Source: Lysobacteraceae bacterium NML93-0793 (GTDB lineage: Bacteria; Pseudomonadota; Gammaproteobacteria; Xanthomonadales; Xanthomonadaceae). From it: 64,000 nt of DNA. A program made the translations under genes and the position numbers. The stretch lies in assembly GCA_002324875.1 (NCBI GenBank), contig NTJG01000006.1, positions 124,001 through 188,000 on the forward strand, in the 5' to 3' direction. Positions 26,528 through 35,986 of this stretch are shown piece by piece. The notes beneath the pieces are model-generated. The model ran no database searches, was not told the DNA's origin, and was given only the letters and a program-made list of their open reading frames with translations. Every line of letters starts with the position of its first letter. Position 1 is the first letter of the stretch.

Positions 26528-26612
26528 GGTCGTCTCCTTGCCTTGGTAGGACCGGATCGACGCGGGGGAGGGCCACAGCATAGCCCGGTGCCGGAGGCGG
26601 CGTCCGTCAGCC

Positions 26613-27056
26613 TCAGTAGACGCGGTGGCAGTTGCGCTCGTGATCGCCGGCGAGCGTCAACCGGGCTTCGTCGGGACGGTGTGCCCAGAACCGGTTGCCG
26701 GCGGTATCGGCGTACATCGCGCCGGACGCGGCGTCCTCGCGATCGAGTGCCAGGGTTTCGCCGTCGACCACGAATTTCGCCAGTGCGTCGTCGTTCTCGT
26801 AGGCCACGGTGATACGGATGCCCTCGCAGTCGAAATCCAGCGTGGACCCGGGGGCCGACGCGGCCTCGCGCGCCGCCAGCGAGCCGGTCATCGGGGCATC
26901 GTCGGGTTCGGTGGGCGCGGCCGGTGGCGGCGACGGCGGCGTGGCGGCTTCGCGCGGCGCGATGTCCGCTTGCGCTGCAGCGTCGGGAGGCGGGCTGTTG
27001 CACGCGCCGAGCACAAGCGCGGCGAACAGGGCGGTGATGGCGGGAACTGCACGCAT
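26613..27056 (-). CDS. MliC-like C-type lysozyme inhibitor lipoprotein, copy 2
   Basis: A 147-residue lipoprotein with lipobox LVLGAC. It has a longer Pro/Ala/Asp-rich linker than copy 1. The domain shares the same landmarks: FDCEGIRITVAYEND, FVVDGETLAL, SGAMYADTAGNRFWAH, and final HERNCHRVY with the second Cys. ATG 27056 is chosen; the longer open frame adds residues without signal character. The two copies are 85 bp apart, same orientation, and share low overall identity, so the duplication is old. Confidence 0.85.
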   Translation of the reverse strand: MRAVPAITALFAALVLGACNSPPPDAAAQADIAPREAATPPSPPPAAPTEPDDAPMTGSLAAREAASAPGSTLDFDCEGIRITVAYENDDALAKFVVDGETLALDREDAASGAMYADTAGNRFWAHRPDEARLTLAGDHERNCHRVY

Positions 27057-27155
27057 GTTGGTGTCCTCGTCGGGAATCACGGATCGCGGCCCACGGGTGC
27101 ACGGTAGGCAGGCCGCCGTGAACACGCGGTCGCACGTGTTCACGGCGCGGCGGGG

Positions 27156-29501
27156 TCAGGCGGCCAGTCCCCGCATCGCGTAGCGGTGCTGGTCGGCGCC
27201 GCTGCCGGTGCTCGCGACCGCGGCCAGGAAGTCCTGTCCCCAGCGCTCGACGTCGTAGTAGCGCACGGTCTCGAACAGCTGGCGCTGGCGGCCCACGGCC
27301 TCGTGATCCGGCATCGCCAGCGCCTGGCGCAGGCCGGCGACGAGGTCCGTCTGATCGTGCGGATTGGTCAGCACGGCGCCCTTGAGTTCGGCGGCGGCCC
27401 CGGCGAACTCCGACAGCACCAGCGTGCCGGCCGAGCCTTCGATGCCATGGGCGGCGACGAACTCCTTGGCGACCAGGTTCAGGCCGTCGCGCAGCGGGGT
27501 GATCCACATCACGTCGGCGGCGGCGTAGTGCGCCAGCACTTCTTCGAAGGCCAATGCACGCGCGAAGAAGCGCACCGGCGTCCAGTCGAGCATCGCGTAG
27601 CGGCCGTTGATCCGGCCGACGGCCTGTTCGATCTGGGTCTGCAGCTTGCGGTAGACGGTCATCTCCTTCGCGGCCGGCACGCAGACCATCAGCAGGTTCA
27701 CCTTGCCGCGCTGCTCGGGCTGCTCGTCGAGCAGCCGCTCGAACGCCAGCAGCTTTTCCAGCGTGCCCTTGGTGTAGTCGAGGCGCTCGACCGACAGCAC
27801 CAGCTTGCGCCCGGCGAACTCGCGTCGGATCTGTTCCAGGCGCACGCGCACGCGCGGATGCGCCAGGCCCTTCTCGATGCGCTTGATGTCGGTGCCGACC
27901 GGATGCGCGCCCAGGCCCACGGCGCGATCGCCGACGCGGATGCGGGTGATCATCTCGTCGAGCCCGACGGCGCAGCCCTAGGTGAGAAAGCGCGGCGCGC
28001 AGCCTTCGCGCTCCAGCACTTCGGTGGGCATCGCGCCGCGGACCACGTCGACGAAGTTCTCCACCTGGCGCGGAATGTGGAAGCCGATGTAGTCGCACTG
28101 CAGCAGGCTGCCGAGGATCTCGCGGCGCCACGGCACGACGTTGAACACGTCGGCGGACGGGAAGTAGGTGTGATGGAAGAACGCGATGCGCACGTCCGGT
28201 CGCAACTCCCGCAGGTAGGCCGGCACCATCCACAGGTTGTAGTCGTGCAGCCACACCGTCGCGCCGGGCGCGGCCTCGGCCGCGGTGGCCTCGGCGAACT
28301 TGCGGTTCACGCGCAGGTAGATGGCCCAGTCGTCCTCGCTGAAGCGCGCGCGTTCCCAGAACGTATGCAGCATCGGCCAGAAGGCTTCCTTGGAGAAGCG
28401 CTTGTAGAACGCATCGACCTCGGTCTTCGACAGCGGCACGCGGGCCACGGTGAGATCGGGATAGGCCTCCGGGTCGACCGGGGTCCGGGTTTCGAACGTG
28501 CCGAGCTTCGGATCGTCGACGCTCCACGCCACCCAGGAACCCGTCTGCCCGCCGCCGAAGAACCCGAGCAGGCTCGGAATGATGCCGTTGGGCGAGGTCG
28601 GGCGCCGACGCTTGCGCTCGCCGTCCTCGATGTATTCCTCGTAGGGCAGGCGGTGATAGACCATCACCAGGTCCGACTGGCCCGTCGTCGGCTCACCGGT
28701 GCCGCGCAGGTGTGGATCGTCGGCATCGAGCAGGTCGAAGTGCGCGATCGCCTCGAGAATGCCGCCGCAGCCGGGCGCCTGGGCGTGGAAGACGTTGGAC
28801 AGCTGATCGGTGGCCGTGACCAGCGCCGGCTCCGATTCACCCACGCACACGCCCTGGAACCCGGAGGTGTACATCGACAGGTCGTTGAGCGTGTCGCCGG
28901 CGACCAGCACGCGCTCGCGCGGCAGCTCGAGATGCTCGGCCAGCGCGGCCAGGGTGCGGCCCTTGTCGGTGTCGGGCGGCAGGATGTCGAGATAGCGGTC
29001 GGCTGAATACAGCACCGAGCAGCCCAGGCGCTTGGCGGTGGCTTCGATGTCGGCGCGCACGTCGGCCAGCGCATCGGGTTCGCAGAAGTACGAGCAGCGG
29101 CGCTCCTGGGGCACGTCCTGGCGGACCAGTCCACGGAAGCCCGCCATCTCGGTCGCAACGGCGTGCTCGCCGGGCCAGCGGCGGTCGATGCGCGTCTGCA
29201 GCGGCTGGATCGGCTGCAGCGTGCGGCCGTCGACGACGGTGCCGCCGACATCGCAGATCACGTAGTCGGGACGCGGCAGGCTGGGGTCGGAGAGCAGCGG
29301 CATCACGGCTTCGAGGCCGCGGCCGGTGACGAAGGTCAGGCGGATCTCGGGATGGCGGTCGACCAGCCGGTAGAGCTGCTGGCGGTGCGCGGGTGATCCG
29401 GCGAGGAAGGTGCCGTCGAGGTCGGTCGCGAGCATGAGTCGCGGCACGAACGGCGCATTGGCGGGTGAGAGGTCGGATGTCGTGATCGGATCTGAAATCA
29501 A
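27156..29501 (-). pseudogene. ggpPS: Bifunctional glucosylglycerol-phosphate synthase/phosphatase (GgpPS) with in-frame amber stop
   Basis: A 782-codon frame from TTG 29501 encodes an N-terminal HAD-IIB phosphatase (DLDGT at residues 27-31; GDTLNDLSMY) and a C-terminal GT20 synthase (from ~270: [43 protein letters not shown]). This is the fused GgpPS that makes the osmolyte glucosylglycerol. Codon 508 is TAG (27978-27980), within FLT*GCAVGLDE. The frame is unbroken on both sides, so one base change (probably TAC to TAG) explains it. The TTG start overlaps the MFS stop (TTGA) and has AAGGA upstream. The amber cuts the GT20 domain before its sugar-nucleotide half. Confidence 0.85.
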
Positions 29502-30781
29502 TGCGGGTCCTTGTGGTGTGGATCGGAACGGTCGGGGCCTTCGGGCGCGGGCCCGGTTTCGGGCAGCAGTTCCAGCGCCGAGGGCGTGGTGCGCAGCATC
29601 GGGTGGAAGTGCGCGGGGTGATCGTTGTCGCGGCGGCGCAGCAGGCGACGACCGGCGGCGATCAGCGCCAGCGCGCCCAGGATCAGCGCGAACGACGCAG
29701 GCAGTGCGGACGGGCCGAAGCGCGACATCGCCACACCCGCCAGCGCCGGGCCGATCGCGGACCCGACGCCGTTGAGCAGCAGCAGGCTGGAGCAGCCCGA
29801 CAGCGTGTCCTCGGTCGGCAGATGATCGAGCAGGTGGGCCACGCAGATCGGATAGATCGCGAACGCCACGCCGCCGAACAGGAAGAACAGGCCGAACAGC
29901 AGCCATTGCGACTGCGGCGCGATGAACACCATCGCCACGCCGATCAGGGCCGCGGCCGCGCAGATCAGCGCGAGTGTCGTGCGCCGGTCGCCGCCGTCGG
30001 ACAGCCGGCCGATCGGCCATTGCAGCAGGGCGCCGCCCAGGATCGTCGCGCTCATCAACGACGCGATGCCCTGCAGATCCAGGCCCAGCCCGCCTGCATA
30101 CACCGCGCCCATGCCCCAGAACCCGCCCATGGCGAGGCCGGCCAGCAGCGAGCCGCTGGCGGCCGCGGGCGCCGCGCGCCACAACGCGGCCAGGGCCAGC
30201 CGCGGCACCGAGGGCAGCGTGGGCTGCACCATCCGGCTGGCGACGACCGGCAGTGCGGCCAGACAGATCAGGATGGCGACCACGCTGAAGAGTGCGAAGG
30301 AGGCCGGATCCTGCAGGCCCAGCAACCACTGGCCCGCCGCCAGCGCGAGCAGGTTGACCGCCATGTAGATGGCGAACACCTGGCTGCGCTTCTCCGGCGG
30401 CGCCTGCACGTTGAGCCAGCTCTCGATCACCGTATACAGGCCGACCAGCGCCACGCCGGTCAGCACGCGCAGGCCGCCCCACGCCCATGGATCGATGAAG
30501 ATCGGGTGCAGCAGCACCGCAGCCGCGCACAGGGCCGCATAGAAGGCGAATGCGCGAATGTGGCCGATGCGCTGGATCAGCCCGGGCGCGAGATAGGTGC
30601 CGAGAAAGAAACCGACGAAATAGCCCGACATGATCAGACCGAGCGTCTGGTCACCGAAGCCCTCGAGTCCGCCGCGTACGGCGAGCAGGGTGCCGAGCAG
30701 CCCGCTGCCCATCAGCAGCAGGGCGACACCCACGAGAAGCGCGGTCAGCGCACGCACAACAGCGATGGGAGCCTCCGGCAT
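29498..30781 (-). CDS. MFS transporter, YcaD-like
   Basis: A 427-residue major facilitator with twelve predicted membrane segments. Motif-A-like IGRLSDGGDRR lies in the cytoplasmic loop 8-9. It resembles the YcaD group. Its stop overlaps the ggpPS TTG start by four bases, so the two are co-translated. In Stenotrophomonas rhizophila, as I recall, a ycaD-type transporter gene similarly accompanies ggpPS, which suggests a role in moving glucosylglycerol or another solute. An extended -10 lies just upstream. Confidence 0.88.
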   Translation of the reverse strand: MPEAPIAVVRALTALLVGVALLLMGSGLLGTLLAVRGGLEGFGDQTLGLIMSGYFVGFFLGTYLAPGLIQRIGHIRAFAFYAALCAAAVLLHPIFIDPWAWGGLRVLTGVALVGLYTVIESWLNVQAPPEKRSQVFAIYMAVNLLALAAGQWLLGLQDPASFALFSVVAILICLAALPVVASRMVQPTLPSVPRLALAALWRAAPAAASGSLLAGLAMGGFWGMGAVYAGGLGLDLQGIASLMSATILGGALLQWPIGRLSDGGDRRTTLALICAAAALIGVAMVFIAPQSQWLLFGLFFLFGGVAFAIYPICVAHLLDHLPTEDTLSGCSSLLLLNGVGSAIGPALAGVAMSRFGPSALPASFALILGALALIAAGRRLLRRRDNDHPAHFHPMLRTTPSALELLPETGPAPEGPDRSDPHHKDPH

Positions 30782-30798
30782 TGCTTCGAAGGTCGCAA

Positions 30799-30807
30799 AT
30801 CATAACA
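30799..30807 (-). promoter_or_regulatory. Extended -10 promoter for MFS-ggpPS operon
   Basis: TGTTATGAT on the minus strand is an extended -10 (TGn followed by TATGAT, five of six consensus) in an AT-rich island. The island is within a GC-rich spacer, ~20 bases before the ATG of the transporter gene. No good -35 is seen at 17 bp, as usual for extended -10 promoters. Confidence 0.55.
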
Positions 30808-30985
30808 CGTTGATAAATATGGGGATTTCACGCGGCCTTGCACGCGGCTCGGCGTTGCTGCGCTGCAGCAGAAAGCGGTTGCAGAACAGAGGCTTAGCGC
30901 TTGCCGCATCCCGTCCTCCGGCAGAGTCGACTCGATCTGAACACGACATGGGCGACCCTGCGGCTTTCCGACGCAGGAGTCATCG

Positions 30986-31756
30986 ATGGTCCGTTTGTCC
31001 CTGGCGATGTCCGTCTCCGCGATGCTGCTGGCCGCGTGCGGCGAATCCTCGTCCCGGAACGACGTGACCCCTTCGGAAGCCGACACGCCGTCCGCAGTCC
31101 AGGCACCCGCCGACGAGCGGGCCGCCCTGGACGGGGATCTCGTGATCTCGACCAACGAGCCCTTCTGGCAGGCCCGCCTCGAAGGCGAGACCGTCGTGCT
31201 CACGGGTATCGACGCGCCCGAGCGGCGGCTCGCCGTGGCGGCGTCGGCGTTGACGTCCGAGGGTCAGCGCATCACGGCGCGCGACGGGCAGGGCGAGGTG
31301 GTGCTGCTGGTCCGTCGCATGCGCTGCGAGGACGACATGTCCGGCGCGCGCTTTCCGATGACGGGGCATCTGACCATCGACGGCCGGGGTCCGTTCCGTG
31401 GCTGTGCGCGGCCCGCGTCGATGCCGGCGCCCGGTGAGCGAGACGCCGGCGCGGCCATGTTGCCGGAGGCTTTCGTCGGACGCTGGGACGCGGATGCAGC
31501 CGCCTGTTCGACGCCCGGCGCGAGCGATCTCGGCCTGACGATCACGCCGGACCGGCTGCGCTTTCACGAAAGCGTGGCGTCGCCCGGCGACGTGGAGAGG
31601 CTCGACGCCGATACGGTCCGCGCGTCGTTCGAATTCGAAGGCGAGGGCGAGCGTTGGCAGGCCACCCACACCCTGCGTCTGCAGGACGCCGGCAACACGC
31701 TGACACTGGAGGGCCCCGACGGCCCCGGCGTCGTGCGCGTGCGCTGCACGGACTGA
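30986..31756 (+). CDS. COG3650-like two-domain lipoprotein
   Basis: A 256-residue lipoprotein with lipobox LLAAC. The first domain (residues ~45-150: VISTNEPFWQARLEGETVVL, CEDDMSGARFPMTG) is the COG3650 predicted-membrane-protein domain. The second (~160-250: LPEAFVGRWDADAAAC ... LTLEGPDGPGVVRVRC) resembles lipocalin-like/META-type beta domains. Cysteines in each domain could form disulfides. Periplasmic or outer-membrane location is expected. Function unknown. ATG 30986. Confidence 0.8.
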   Translation: MVRLSLAMSVSAMLLAACGESSSRNDVTPSEADTPSAVQAPADERAALDGDLVISTNEPFWQARLEGETVVLTGIDAPERRLAVAASALTSEGQRITARDGQGEVVLLVRRMRCEDDMSGARFPMTGHLTIDGRGPFRGCARPASMPAPGERDAGAAMLPEAFVGRWDADAAACSTPGASDLGLTITPDRLRFHESVASPGDVERLDADTVRASFEFEGEGERWQATHTLRLQDAGNTLTLEGPDGPGVVRVRCTD

Positions 31757-31794
31757 ACGCGAGCGACCATCGGAGACGTCCGGGCGGCGCGGTG

Positions 31795-32082
31795 TCAGGC
31801 CTTGTCGATGCGCTCGATGGTCCGGATGTCGCCGACCCAGAAAAAGTGCGGCACGTCAGGTGCGGCGAGATCGTCGAGACGCAGCAGCGCGTTGTGGCCC
31901 TCGTCGCCGGCGGCGTCGCGGAAGGTCTCGAGGGTGGGGCGTGCCGAGACGACGCCTTCGATACACGCACCACCGGCCAGCGTGACCCGTACCCGGGCTT
32001 CGTCGTCGAGTGCGCGGATCCGCGCGTCGATGAGGTCCAGATCAGCGCGTGACGTGTAGATGTGGGGCGGGGTATGGCTCAT
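31795..32082 (-). CDS. DUF3247 family protein
   Basis: A 95-residue soluble protein of DUF3247, a small beta-rich (Sm-like) family largely confined to Xanthomonadaceae. Landmarks are HIYTSRADLDLIDARIRAL, VRVTLAGGACIEGVVSARPTLETF and HFFWVGDIRTIERID. The Sm-like fold suggests nucleic-acid binding but is unproven. ATG 32082 is chosen over an upstream ATG at 32106 because homologues begin near the HIYTS block. Lies just downstream of the Crp/Fnr gene on the same strand. Confidence 0.88.
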   Translation of the reverse strand: MSHTPPHIYTSRADLDLIDARIRALDDEARVRVTLAGGACIEGVVSARPTLETFRDAAGDEGHNALLRLDDLAAPDVPHFFWVGDIRTIERIDKA

Positions 32083-32145
32083 GGCGATGTTCCGATCGGG
32101 CGTCACAGGCTGCGACGCCGACGGACAAGGCCGGGTGATGGATGA

Positions 32146-32868
32146 TCAGGACGGGGTGTCGGATCCGAGCAGGCGGTCGTACTCGTTGCGGATGCCCGAG
32201 TAACACTCGCAGCTCCGCGCGAGCAGGCACTCACGCTCCAGCACCTGGATCAGGCCGCGGCTGTACCGGATGCAGCCGTCGTCCTGCAGGCGTCGTGCCG
32301 CCTCGGTGATGCCCTCCCGGCGCACACCGAGCAGGTGCGCGATCTGCTCCTGGGTCATCTTGATCTCGGCCGATCCGATGCGGTCGTTGACCAGCAGCAG
32401 CCAGCGCGACAGCTGACGGTCGACCGTGTGGTGCCGGTTGCACACGCCGGTCAGCGCCGTCTGGGTCAACAGCGCCTGCATGTAGCGCAGCAGGATCGCC
32501 TGGAACGCGCCGCCGCGCTTGAATTCCTGCTGCGCGATGTCCGCGCGCAGGGCCAGGGCTTCACCGCCCGCCTGCACCACCGCACGTACGGGAAGCGTAC
32601 GGTTGGTGGCGACCAGGCCGATCCCGACGACGCCTTCGTTGCCGATCATCGCGACTTCGCTGGTGTCCCCGTTCTCCAGGGCGTAGAGCAGGGACACGAT
32701 GCCCTCGCGCGGGAAGTACATCGTGCTCTGCTGGGCGCTGGCTTCGTGCAGCACCTTGCCGGGCGGCAGTTCCACGAGCTGCAGCTCGCCACCGATGCGA
32801 TCGCAGACGTCGCCCGGAAGATCCTGCAGAAGCCCATTCTGGGGTGCCCAAGCGGCTTTCTTTGCCAT
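32146..32868 (-). CDS. Crp/Fnr family transcriptional regulator
   Basis: A 240-residue regulator. Residues ~20-140 form the cupin-like effector domain (PGKVLHEASAQQSTMYFPREGIVSLL). Residues ~155-230 form a winged helix (TVDRQLSRWLLLVNDRIG ... TQEQIAHLLGVRREGITEAARRLQDDG) with the recognition helix VRREGITEAARRL. Two cysteines at the end (SCEC) are uncommon in the family but no N-terminal Fe-S motif is present. Length is typical. Regulon unknown. ATG 32868. Confidence 0.9.
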   Translation of the reverse strand: MAKKAAWAPQNGLLQDLPGDVCDRIGGELQLVELPPGKVLHEASAQQSTMYFPREGIVSLLYALENGDTSEVAMIGNEGVVGIGLVATNRTLPVRAVVQAGGEALALRADIAQQEFKRGGAFQAILLRYMQALLTQTALTGVCNRHHTVDRQLSRWLLLVNDRIGSAEIKMTQEQIAHLLGVRREGITEAARRLQDDGCIRYSRGLIQVLERECLLARSCECYSGIRNEYDRLLGSDTPS

Positions 32869-33070
32869 GCGTGTTCGTAGCGTGAAGACTCGGAATCAAC
32901 TTTGGATTGTCCCGGCTGAATGCGGGGGCGTATGTGCGCCACCGCGCATAGAGCGTGCGTCCACGCGCGTCAGCCAACATGAGTGGTTCAGCTTCGATCC
33001 CTTGCTGAACGGCGAGGGTGCGTCACCACAATCAGAGGGGTAGGCGCCGGCACCGGAGGGACATCGATAC

Positions 33071-33262
33071 GTGCATGTCGACCCTATCGAGCTGTGCGGG
33101 ATCTACAGCCCGATGTCGCGCGAGTGTCTCGGCCATGTGCACGAGGACACCTGCATGGAGCCGCCGGCTGCGGGCTGGCTGCGCCCGCGTCGGAATCCCG
33201 CGATCGCGTGGCGGAAGGTCGAACCGCAGGTGCGGGCGTTCCGGGAACTGACGCCCGGCTGA
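33071..33262 (+). CDS. Small hypothetical protein
   Basis: A 63-residue protein from GTG 33071 with GGAGG 11 bases before it. It has three Cys (CGIYSPMSRECLGHVHEDTC) in its first half and a Trp/Pro/Arg-rich second half. Third-position GC is high, as in neighbours, which supports coding. I do not recognise it. It sits in the ~410-bp spacer between the divergent Crp/Fnr gene and the convergent CPXCG gene; the rest of the spacer holds promoters for the Crp/Fnr gene only. Confidence 0.5.
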   Translation: MHVDPIELCGIYSPMSRECLGHVHEDTCMEPPAAGWLRPRRNPAIAWRKVEPQVRAFRELTPG

Positions 33263-33280
33263 TCGACCGAGCGCCACCGT

Positions 33281-33454
33281 TCAATCGTCACGGCCGCCGT
33301 CCAGCCGCACCGCATCGCCGTCGACGTCCAGATGCATGGTGATCGGGCGACAACACACCGGGCAGTCTTCGATGTAGTCGCCGGACGCCTCGCCGCCGTC
33401 GATCAGTGCCTCGAAGCGTTCGCCGCACCAGGGGCAGCGCATGGGGGTGCTCAT
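33281..33454 (-). CDS. CPXCG motif-containing cysteine-rich protein
   Basis: A 57-residue zinc-ribbon-like protein too short for most ORF filters. It reads MSTPMRCPWCGERFEALIDGG...YIEDCPVCCRPITMHLDVDGDAVRL. CPWCG and CPVCC are the two CxxC knuckles expected to bind one zinc. The family is short, conserved in gammaproteobacteria, and uncharacterised. ATG 33454 is chosen; an in-frame ATG six bases upstream is also possible. It diverges from the FdhF/YdeP gene. Confidence 0.85.
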   Translation of the reverse strand: MSTPMRCPWCGERFEALIDGGEASGDYIEDCPVCCRPITMHLDVDGDAVRLDGGRDD

Positions 33455-33602
33455 CCACATCGCGCGATCATCGCGCGCGCCGCCGCATGGACACGTCGTC
33501 CTTGCATGCCGGACCCATCGCCGCTCTGCGTTCGTTCACGTCTGCCGGTCGCCCGCGTCATTAGGGTGGGTGAGGTGTTCCGCTCGACGAAGGCGACATC
33601 CA

Positions 33603-35921
33603 ATGACCGACACCCGCATCCACCCGTACGCGGGTCCCGCCGGCGGCTGGGGCTCGGCACGCTCCCTGGCCCGTCAGGTGATCGGCAGCGAGACGCAGAC
33701 CGTGGAAGGGATGCGCCAGCTGCAGCGGCAGAACAAGGTCGACGGCTTCGCCTGCGTGAGCTGCTCCTGGGCCAAGCCTGCGACGCCGCATGCGGCGGAA
33801 TTCTGCGAGAACGGCGCCAAGGCCACGATGTGGGAACTCGACACCGGCCGTGCCGATGCGGAGTTCTTCGCGCAGCACAGCGTGACCGAACTGTCGAGCT
33901 GGGCGGACTACGATCTCGAAGCGCAGGGGCGTCTGGTCACGCCCCTGCGCTACGACGCGGCGACGGATCATTACGTGCCCGTGAGCTGGGACGCGGCGTT
34001 CGCGATGATCGGCGAGCAACTGCGCGCGCTGGATCCGGAGCGCGTGGTGTTCTACGCCTCCGGCCGCGCCTCCCTGGAGACGTCGTACATGTACGCGCTG
34101 CTGGCGCGGCTGTACGGCAACAACAATCTTCCCGACAGCTCCAACATGTGCCACGAGAGCACGTCCGTCGGCCTGCCGCGCAGCATCGGCGTGCCCGTGG
34201 GCACGGTGCTGCTGGAAGATTTCGAGCACTGCGATTGCATTCTGTCGTTCGGGCAGAACGTGGGCGTCAACAGTCCGCGCATGCTCCATCCGCTGCAGGA
34301 GGCCGCGCGCCGCGGCGCCGACATCATCACGTTCAATCCGCTGTACGAGCGGGGCTGGGAGCGCTTCACCAATCCCCAGGAACCGCTGGCGATGGCCACC
34401 GGTGCATCGACGCGCATCAGCAATGCCTATTTCCCGGTACGCGCGGGCGGCGATCTGGCCGTGATGCACGGCATCGCCAAGGCGCTGTTCGCGCTCGACG
34501 ATGAGGCGAAGGCCGATCCGTCGCGCGAGCGAATTCTGGATGTCGGCTTCATCGAGACCCACACCAACGGCTTCGAGGCGTTCGAGCAGGCCGTGCGCGC
34601 GATCGCGTGGACCGACATCGAGCGCGAGTCGGGTCTGACCCGCGCCGACATCGAGGGCGTCGCGGCGGTCTACGCGCAGGCCGAGGCGTCGATCCTGATC
34701 TACGGCATGGGGCTCACCCAGCACCGGCACGGCGTCGACAACGTCCGCATGCTCTGCAACCTCGCGCTGATGCGCGGCAATGTAGGTCGGCCGGGCGCGG
34801 GCATCTGCCCCGTGCGCGGCCATTCGAACGTGCAGGGCCAGCGCACCGTCGGCATTTCGGAAAAGCCGGAGCTCGTGCCGCTCGACCGTCTCGATGCGCA
34901 GTACGGCTTCACCGCGCCACGCACCAAGGGGCTCGACACCGTCGGCACGGTGGAAGGCGTGATCGACGGTTCGGTGCACGCGTTTATCGGGCTCGGTGGC
35001 AACTTCGTGCGCGCCGCGCCGGAGACCGAGCGCCTGGAGGCGCACTGGAAGAACCTCGCCCTGACCGTGCAGATCGCCACCAAGCTCAACCGCAGCCATC
35101 TCGTCTGCGGGCGCACGGCATTGCTGTTGCCGTGTCTGGGGCGGATCGAGAAGGATGTCCAGCGCAGCGGCGAGCAATGCGTGACCGTCGAGGACAGCAC
35201 CACCTGCATCCATGCGTCCTTCGGCACCAGCGAGCCGGCCAGCGACCAGCTGCTGTCCGAACCCGCGATCGTCGCGGGCATCGCGCGCGCGTGGAAGCCG
35301 GAGGACACGCGCGTGCCCTGGCAGGCCTGGGTGGCCGACTACAGCCTGGTGCGCGATGCGATCGAGGCGACGTATCCGGACCAGTTCCGGGATTTCAATG
35401 CGCGGCTGCACACGCCCGGCGGATTTCCGCGCCCGGTCGGTGCGCGCGAACGCCGCTGGGAAACGCCCAGCGGCAAGGCCGAGTTCCATGTGCCGGGCCG
35501 GCTGTGCGCCACCGGGTTCGACGATGTGGAGGGCCGGTTCCGGTTGCTGACCGTGCGCAGCAACGACCAGTTCAACACCACCGTCTACGGCTATCGCGAC
35601 CGCTTCCGCGGCATCGAGGGCACGCGCCGCGTCGTGCTGATGCATGAGGACGACATCGCCGAGGCGGGCCTGACGGCCGGCGAGCAGATCGCACTGGTCG
35701 GCGATGCCGACGATGGCGTCGAGCGGCTGGTGGGCGGTCTGCGCGTGGTGCCGTATCTGGTGCCGCGTGGCTGCATCGCAGCGTATTACCCCGAATGCAA
35801 TCCGCTGATTCCCGTCGCCCACCACGCGCTCGACAGCCATGTACCCGCCGCGAAGTCGGTGCCGGTGCGCATTTCCCGCCGCACGGATGCCCCTGTCCCG
35901 GCGGGGCCGTCTCCGGATTGA
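33603..35921 (+). CDS. FdhF/YdeP family molybdopterin oxidoreductase
   Basis: A 772-residue molybdopterin-dependent protein of the YdeP group. Landmarks: FACVSCSWAKP near the N-terminus, SSNMCHESTSVGLPRSIG, FNPLYERGWERFTNPQ, GMGLTQHRHGVDNVRMLCNLALMRGNVGRPGAG and SNDQFNTTVYGYRDRFRG for the bis-MGD cofactor. The CxxC-like pattern is incomplete for a 4Fe-4S ligand set (only two Cys are seen in the typical position). Cytoplasmic; no Tat signal. Relatives protect against acid or act as formate/other dehydrogenases; substrate here unknown. ATG 33603. Confidence 0.9.
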   Translation: MTDTRIHPYAGPAGGWGSARSLARQVIGSETQTVEGMRQLQRQNKVDGFACVSCSWAKPATPHAAEFCENGAKATMWELDTGRADAEFFAQHSVTELSSWADYDLEAQGRLVTPLRYDAATDHYVPVSWDAAFAMIGEQLRALDPERVVFYASGRASLETSYMYALLARLYGNNNLPDSSNMCHESTSVGLPRSIGVPVGTVLLEDFEHCDCILSFGQNVGVNSPRMLHPLQEAARRGADIITFNPLYERGWERFTNPQEPLAMATGASTRISNAYFPVRAGGDLAVMHGIAKALFALDDEAKADPSRERILDVGFIETHTNGFEAFEQAVRAIAWTDIERESGLTRADIEGVAAVYAQAEASILIYGMGLTQHRHGVDNVRMLCNLALMRGNVGRPGAGICPVRGHSNVQGQRTVGISEKPELVPLDRLDAQYGFTAPRTKGLDTVGTVEGVIDGSVHAFIGLGGNFVRAAPETERLEAHWKNLALTVQIATKLNRSHLVCGRTALLLPCLGRIEKDVQRSGEQCVTVEDSTTCIHASFGTSEPASDQLLSEPAIVAGIARAWKPEDTRVPWQAWVADYSLVRDAIEATYPDQFRDFNARLHTPGGFPRPVGARERRWETPSGKAEFHVPGRLCATGFDDVEGRFRLLTVRSNDQFNTTVYGYRDRFRGIEGTRRVVLMHEDDIAEAGLTAGEQIALVGDADDGVERLVGGLRVVPYLVPRGCIAAYYPECNPLIPVAHHALDSHVPAAKSVPVRISRRTDAPVPAGPSPD

Positions 35922-35986
35922 CGCCGGTCACGAAGAGGCCCGGGGCGGTGTGCGATCCGCCCCGGGCCCCGATGCCCACGCCGCCG

